This document shows positions 5,255 through 5,267 of a stretch of 5,267 nucleotides of DNA, piece after piece. The translations under genes were made by a program, and so were the position numbers. The stretch spans positions 1 through 5,267 of the forward strand of contig CAJTYN010000194.1 of the NCBI GenBank assembly GCA_910584115.1. The letters run 5' to 3'. This stretch comes from an uncultured Lachnospiraceae bacterium. GTDB lineage: Bacteria; Bacillota; Clostridia; Lachnospirales; Lachnospiraceae. The number at the start of each line of letters is the position of its first letter. Positions within the stretch are counted from its first letter, which is position 1. Under the pieces are notes generated by a model that worked only from the letters and a program-made list of their open reading frames with translations, made no database searches and was not told the origin of the DNA.

Positions 5255-5267
5255 CACACGAGGAAAA
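5251..5267 (+). CDS. Start of a downstream gene (3' truncated)
   Basis: ATG at 5251 overlaps the TGA stop of the resolvase gene (ATGA at 5251-5254). GAGGGG at 5240-5245 lies 5 bases upstream. Only MTHEE plus a partial codon is visible, so no product can be proposed. The overlap indicates translational coupling with the resolvase. Confidence 0.55.

Noticed and set aside
4715..5257. Minus-strand open frame of 180 residues opposite the resolvase.
   Set aside because: It is the antisense shadow of the RusA gene, whose catalytic motifs are clear on the + strand.

Overview
The window looks like the DNA replication/recombination module of a tailed phage or prophage. The likely host is a GC-rich Gram-positive bacterium of the Clostridia type. 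This rests on gene content and order (probable ATPase end, DUF669, SF2 helicase, primase-helicase, RusA), on strong AGGAGG-type ribosome binding sites, on ATGA stop/start overlaps, and on frequent AGG and ATA codons in GC-rich genes. The host assignment is inference; there is no rRNA or tRNA gene to fix it. All genes are on the + strand.

Region 1-2172 is tightly packed. It holds the last 39 codons of an upstream gene (possibly the RecA-like/AAA ATPase that often precedes DUF669 in phages), a DUF669 protein (143-589), and a DEAH-type SF2 helicase (586-2172) whose start overlaps the DUF669 stop. A 728-residue primase-helicase follows at 2185-4371. It carries an N-terminal PriCT-2-like domain, an archaeo-eukaryotic-primase-like core, a RepA/RecA-like ATPase and a C-terminal winged-helix-like segment.

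Region 4372-4852 is a 481-base gap with no convincing gene, and it is the most interesting part of the window. After a stretch with several potential hairpins (4380-4475) come eight exact direct copies of TGTCAA and one inverted copy, plus near copies. They fall in two modules (4537-4594 and 4693-4753) that share the same unusual internal spacing. An AT-rich segment lies between the modules, and a nested palindrome of about 81 bases (4744-4824) follows, with a terminator-like hairpin at its centre. Iterons, an AT-rich stretch and a palindrome directly behind the replicative primase-helicase make this a good candidate phage replication origin, possibly combined with a transcription boundary.

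Region 4853-5254 encodes a RusA-type Holliday junction resolvase with its catalytic aspartates intact. Its stop overlaps the start of a further gene that is cut off by the window end.

Together the genes suggest a self-contained replisome. The primase-helicase would open and prime the template, the SF2 helicase and DUF669 protein would remodel DNA or support recombination, and RusA would resolve branched intermediates.
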